A program made the translations under genes and the position numbers. Of a stretch of 64,000 nt of DNA, positions 62,391-64,000 are shown piece by piece (positions within the stretch are counted from its first letter, which is position 1; the number at the start of each line of letters is the position of its first letter). The stretch lies in NCBI GenBank assembly GCA_002716355.1, contig PBAU01000005.1, forward strand, positions 87,460-151,459, given 5' to 3'. This DNA comes from a bacterium. Lineage in GTDB: Bacteria; UBP7; UBA6624. Below the pieces are notes generated by a model. The model was not told the origin of the DNA, made no database searches, and saw only the letters and a list, made by a program, of their open reading frames with translations.

Positions 62391-63187
62391 CATACCAAGC
62401 AAAAAACATTTCTTTTTCGTATGCGGGAAAAAAAATTCTCAATAAGACAAGTGTTGAAATTCAACCTGGGGAAATAGTGACAATACTGGGCCCTAATGGC
62501 TGTGGGAAAACCACTTTAATAAAAATTCTTTCCTCAGAAATAAAACCAGATAAAGGGGATGTGTCAATAGGGAGCAAAAAAATAAATGAAATAAAATCAG
62601 AAAAATTAGCAAGAATAAGATCTGTTGTCTCCCAAAAAACAAACCTAACATTTGGATTCTCTGTCAGGGAAGTCATTGAAATGGGAATGAATCCGTATGG
62701 TCAAAAAACGACTAAAGAATATTCTGAAGACATTGACAATATTCTCAAAGAGTATGAATTGGAAAAATTCAAAAATAAAAATTATTTAAAACTATCCGCA
62801 GGGGAACAACAAAGAGTCAATATAGCAAGATCTATCGTCCAGCTTAATCAAAACAATACAAACCAGCCAAAATACCTGCTAATGGATGAACCCACTTCTT
62901 CTCTAGACATACATTTCCAAATCAAATTGGCAAAAAATCTAAAAAAACTATCCAATAAAAATGTTGGTATTGCATTAGTTCTGCATGATATCAACATGGC
63001 ATTGTCTTTATCTGACAGAATAGTGCTATTTTCATCAAAAGAAACAATAAAATTTTTAGACAAACCGTTTGAGAAAAATTTGCCTGGGTCACTTGATATG
63101 TTAGAACAGGCTTTTAAATCTAAATTTGAAATAATTAGCAATCAGGAAAAAATTTTTGTAACACCTTTTTTCCAGAAAGAAAACTAG
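62387..63187 (+). CDS. ABC transporter ATP-binding protein (HmuV/BtuD-like)
   Basis: Energises the FecCD permease, to which it is coupled by overlap. 266 residues: Walker A GPNGCGKTT, signature KLSAGEQQRVNIARSIVQL, Walker B KYLLMDEPTSSLD and switch His in VLHDINMALS. The insert QLNQNNTNQPKYL before Walker B is characteristic of HmuV heme importers. Confidence 0.92.
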   Translation: MTYQAKNISFSYAGKKILNKTSVEIQPGEIVTILGPNGCGKTTLIKILSSEIKPDKGDVSIGSKKINEIKSEKLARIRSVVSQKTNLTFGFSVREVIEMGMNPYGQKTTKEYSEDIDNILKEYELEKFKNKNYLKLSAGEQQRVNIARSIVQLNQNNTNQPKYLLMDEPTSSLDIHFQIKLAKNLKKLSNKNVGIALVLHDINMALSLSDRIVLFSSKETIKFLDKPFEKNLPGSLDMLEQAFKSKFEIISNQEKIFVTPFFQKEN

Positions 63188-63720
63188 GGTTTATCTGGTA
63201 TTAAAAACTTATCAAATACACTTTCGTTGGGTTTGGATTTTTTGCAATATCGATTTGCATTTATTTCAATATCTTTTGAATAATTAAATAAATCCGCGAT
63301 TTCAAAACCAGCATAATAAGAAACATCTCTTTTCAAAAGAGAATCGAAGAGCTCTTGAGCCCTGTGAGTATGAATAATTACACCTTTTTCCTCTTTTGCC
63401 TTTGCCTTTACACCAGCAGCACCAAGTTTGATTAAAGCTTTTAAAAAATCAGCCATAACACCTCGTCTGCCACATGCATGCCAAAGACCCTCCCACCAAA
63501 CATGACTTTCCCAATAATAACCGTAATTAAACAAATCAATTGCATACAAAAATTCATCTGAAGAATAAGGTTTCATTGGGTTTAGAATTTCCGGTTCTGG
63601 ATCATCAATAAACTCACTATGTCCACCTTTTTTCTTGGGGTGAACTGTTAAACCAGGGACATGTGCGTATTCCGGAAAAACAATACGTGGCAAAAACCTG
63701 TGTCTATTACTTGAAATCAT
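63184..63720 (-). CDS. DUF309 domain protein
   Basis: 178-residue helical protein. The C-terminal part contains the DUF309 signature FNYGYYWESHVWWEGLWHACGRRGVMADFLKALIKLGAAGVKAK, split here around residues 64-108. The function is not established. ATG 63720 was selected; a further in-frame start lies 18 nt upstream. TATAGT is 9 nt before the ATG. A CTAG stop overlap is shared with the ATPase gene. Confidence 0.82.
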   Translation of the reverse strand: MISSNRHRFLPRIVFPEYAHVPGLTVHPKKKGGHSEFIDDPEPEILNPMKPYSSDEFLYAIDLFNYGYYWESHVWWEGLWHACGRRGVMADFLKALIKLGAAGVKAKAKEEKGVIIHTHRAQELFDSLLKRDVSYYAGFEIADLFNYSKDIEINANRYCKKSKPNESVFDKFLIPDKP

Positions 63721-63797
63721 CTTCTTTCTACTATACAATCTTCATTTAAATTTTTAAAAGCAATAAAGCCTTTCGCATAATAGTGAATTGGCTTTTT

Positions 63798-63826
63798 TTG
63801 AATCTTTAATTTTTATTTAATGTATT
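63798..63826 (+). promoter_or_regulatory. Possible promoter of the pilin gene
   Basis: TTGAAT (63798-63803), 17 nt, TGTATT (63821-63826), placing the start about 40 nt before the ATG and leaving room for the AGGAGG at 63856-63861. Confidence 0.4.
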
Positions 63827-63871
63827 AGAGCCCTTGTATTAAAACAAGAAGGCTCAGGAGGTAAATATATT

Positions 63872-64000
63872 ATGAGAATGCAAAGAGGTTTTACTCTTAT
63901 TGAACTTTTGGTGGTTATAACAATCATCGGAATTCTTGTTGCTTTAGCACTTCCAAACTTCATCAAGGCCAAAGATAAGGCTTTAGAAGCAGAAGTAAAG
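63872..64000 (+). CDS. Type IV pilin/type II pseudopilin, N-terminal fragment (cut by right window edge)
   Basis: 43 codons remain. The short leader MRMQRG is cut before Phe by prepilin peptidase; FTLIELLVVITIIGILVALALPNF is the hydrophobic helix with Glu at mature position +5. The AGGAGG ribosome site ends 10 nt before ATG. Whether it is a major pilin or a secretion pseudopilin cannot be told from the fragment. Confidence 0.92.
   Translation, partial: MRMQRGFTLIELLVVITIIGILVALALPNFIKAKDKALEAEVK

Noticed and set aside
63758-63799. AAAGCC...GGCTTT repeat with a T run as a terminator
   Set aside because: The loop of about 19 nt and only 6 bp of stem make it weak, and no plus-strand gene ends nearby.
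63785-63806. Possible sigma-54 promoter (TTGGC...TTGAAT) before the pilin gene, as in some pil systems
   Set aside because: The GG and GC elements are not at the required 10-bp spacing; a sigma-70-like TTGAAT-17-TGTATT fits as well or better.

Overview
This 64 kb window is a chromosomal stretch from a low-GC (by eye well under 40%, not computed), diderm, aerobic heterotrophic bacterium. The evidence for that lifestyle is Tat and lipoprotein signals, an RND/TolC efflux system, System I cytochrome c maturation, DegP, a proton-translocating transhydrogenase, an ETF:quinone oxidoreductase and acyl-CoA/amino-acid catabolism. Coding density is extreme: neighbouring genes mostly overlap at start/stop or are separated by a few bases. 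The style fits a streamlined uncultured marine lineage. I cannot name the phylum. Separate PRODH and P5C dehydrogenase, ThyX, an MqnD-like protein, a three-subunit Pnt and FixC/FixX-type ETF-QO are all present, and many genes look leaderless. I saw no mobile element, CRISPR array, rRNA or prophage.

Layout. 1-6.4 kb: shikimate/chorismate genes (aroA, glutamine amidotransferase), a Tat-exported GH109-like protein, then a minus-strand block gcdH-thyX-EamA transporter and rnd. 6.5-14.3 kb: RND tripartite efflux operon, P5C dehydrogenase, DUF2470 protein, a conserved unknown, and a 31-aa Cys-knuckle miniprotein missed by length filters. 14.4-22.3 kb: two minus-strand operons mixing tRNAs with protein genes (purA-tRNA-Lys-spoU-tRNA-Glu-Asp-Phe; tRNA-His-Arg-Lys-Gly-tig-clpP-valS). 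22.4-33.5 kb: M28 peptidase, fabI, DUF1801, MqnD-like, MutY with a full NUDIX domain, ManC-type GTase, SDR protein, YchF-like GTPase, and the minus-strand set tRNA-Ser-OMP-PRODH-PduO. 33.5-43.5 kb: hisS-aspS-dipeptidase, fixX/fixC-like ETF-QO, pntAA-pntAB-pntB, MarR and a medium-chain reductase. 43.5-51 kb: NUDIX, epimerase, thioesterase-mobA-moeA-suhB-arginase operon, and a DDAH-like hydrolase. 51-59.1 kb: a 12-gene ccm operon (TPR-ccmA-B-C-D-E-F-G-H, a 30-aa membrane miniprotein, a DUF2157 protein and a partner). 59.1-64 kb: aquaporin, DegP, HmuUV-like heme/B12 ABC transporter, DUF309 and the start of a type IV/II pilin.

Themes. Arginase plus PRODH and P5C dehydrogenase point to arginine/proline oxidation to glutamate. 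GcdH plus FixCX feeds acyl-CoA electrons to quinone. Heme import, a DUF2470 protein and cytochrome c maturation share heme. The most striking sequence-level observations concern expression rather than a new defence or mobile system: TANNNT boxes 6-9 nt in front of start codons of eleven genes (predicted leaderless mRNAs), convergent genes sharing a 4-nt YTAR stop overlap, a probable AUU start for ccmH, and protein genes starting 7-13 nt after tRNA 3' ends.
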